Shown here one piece after another: positions 63,684 to 64,000 of a stretch of 64,000 bases of DNA (position 1 is its first letter; each line of letters opens with the position of its first letter). The position numbers were made by a program, and so were the translations under genes. This DNA comes from Neobacillus niacini (GTDB taxonomy: Bacteria; Bacillota; Bacilli; Bacillales; Cytobacillaceae), in assembly GCF_000759675.1 (NCBI RefSeq), contig NZ_BAWM01000045.1, forward strand, positions 1-64,000, written 5' to 3'. A model generated the notes under the pieces. It had not been told where the DNA came from. It did not search any database and saw only the letters and a list, made by a program, of their open reading frames with translations.

Positions 63684-63732
63684 TATTCTGACTCTCATTC
63701 CTTTACGGGGATAAGGAAGGTTCCCCTTTCTC

Positions 63733-63760
63733 CTCCATTTATTCACAGTTCGAAATGGAG
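63733..63760. promoter_or_regulatory. Inverted repeat before the divergent regulator gene
   Basis: CTCCATTT and AAATGGAG separated by 12 bp, ending about 33 bp before the regulator start. It could be an operator or a leader hairpin. Confidence 0.35.
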
Positions 63761-63792
63761 GATCATACAAATCGAACGGTTAGGAGATCGCT

Positions 63793-64000
63793 ATGAAACT
63801 CTCAATAAAAACAAAAAAATATAGAACGAGTTTTTTACGTAAAGCCTTTTTTTCCTTTTTAATTATGATGATCATCATTACCGTTTTACTTACTGCCTTT
63901 TTAACGCTTACCTATTTGCGTACGGCGAATACATTGATCAGCCACTATAACGAGAAATTGATTGCCCAGTCGAATTATAGCATTACCTATCTTGATGAGA
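63793..64000 (+). CDS. N-terminal part of a membrane protein, probable YtdP/YesS-like regulator or sensor
   Basis: Incomplete at the window end: 69 codons are visible. A short basic N-terminus (about 1-15) is followed by one strong membrane helix (about 17-42) and the start of an extracytoplasmic domain. This is how the large AraC-type regulators (YtdP, YesS) and HAMP histidine kinases beside CUT1 clusters begin, and the gene is divergent from such a cluster. TAGGAG is 7 nt before the ATG. The exact class cannot be told without the rest. Confidence 0.6.
   Translation, partial: MKLSIKTKKYRTSFLRKAFFSFLIMMIIITVLLTAFLTLTYLRTANTLISHYNEKLIAQSNYSITYLDE

Overview
The window looks like a chromosomal segment of a low-G+C, endospore-forming Gram-positive rod of the Bacillaceae (Bacillus sensu lato, Neobacillus-like). 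This rests on strong AGGAGG-type ribosome binding sites, frequent TTG/GTG starts, a gerA-type spore-germination operon, and close family matches to Bacillus systems: paired ykkCD SMR pumps, BmrA, SwrC with its TetR regulator, GlcT with its RNA target, a GlnK/GlnL-type two-component system, sdhCAB and glpKD. No rRNA, tRNA, CRISPR array or prophage was seen. The genus is an inference.

Layout. 1-7.1 kb: efflux and envelope genes (SMR pair, BmrA-like ABC exporter, MFS exporter, LTA-synthase-like enzyme, DUF418 protein). 7.2-15.8 kb: a five-gene minus-strand operon, dcu-aspA-sdhC-sdhA-sdhB, facing a GlnK/GlnL-like sensor/regulator pair. The shared intergenic region has an Fnr-type palindrome and a 10-bp-period direct repeat. 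Together these genes read as an aspartate-to-fumarate-to-succinate anaerobic respiration module. 16-19.8 kb: aroD-aroK, small membrane proteins and an MFS exporter. 19.9-23.4 kb: a GlcT-type antiterminator convergent with a GlcNAc-type PTS permease; its RAT/terminator switch and a consensus cre site precede the separate EIIA gene. 23.4-26.2 kb: di/tripeptide transporter, a MITE-like repeat, and a glutathione peroxidase/OhrR-like pair. 26.3-30 kb: gerABC-type operon. 30-33.1 kb: acetaldehyde dehydrogenase and hydroxy-oxovalerate aldolase genes with an IclR regulator and a truncated GntP-type permease. 33.3-39 kb: HesB-like protein, TetR regulator divergent from a SwrC-type RND pump, CNT nucleoside transporter. 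39-46.2 kb: quinone oxidoreductase behind two near-identical 20-bp palindromes, an ABC exporter, a two-component system, and DUF1456 and YgjP-type proteins. 46.4-50.7 kb: glpK and glpD with a GlpP-type leader terminator, but only a remnant of glpP, and a DUF624 protein.

50.7-64 kb: an IS-transposase remnant and a dispersed repeat mark the edge of a visibly more G+C-rich carbohydrate-utilisation island. Its minus-strand gene series runs, in transcription order: two CUT1-type permeases, a solute-binding lipoprotein, a large protein of unknown family, a Gfo/Idh/MocA dehydrogenase, a GH38-like alpha-mannosidase interrupted by one in-frame stop, a kinase-like/phosphomannose-isomerase fusion, and a ROK kinase. 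A membrane protein, probably the cluster regulator, starts divergently and runs off the end. The genes suggest import and breakdown of a mannose-containing glycan or glycoconjugate, ending in mannose phosphorylation and isomerisation. No ABC ATPase is encoded in the visible part, as is usual for such systems, which share one.

The most unusual items are the predicted Fnr-controlled fumarate-respiration operon, the alpha-mannosidase with an in-frame stop, the degenerate kinase/isomerase fusion, and the unassigned 740-residue protein of the glycan island.
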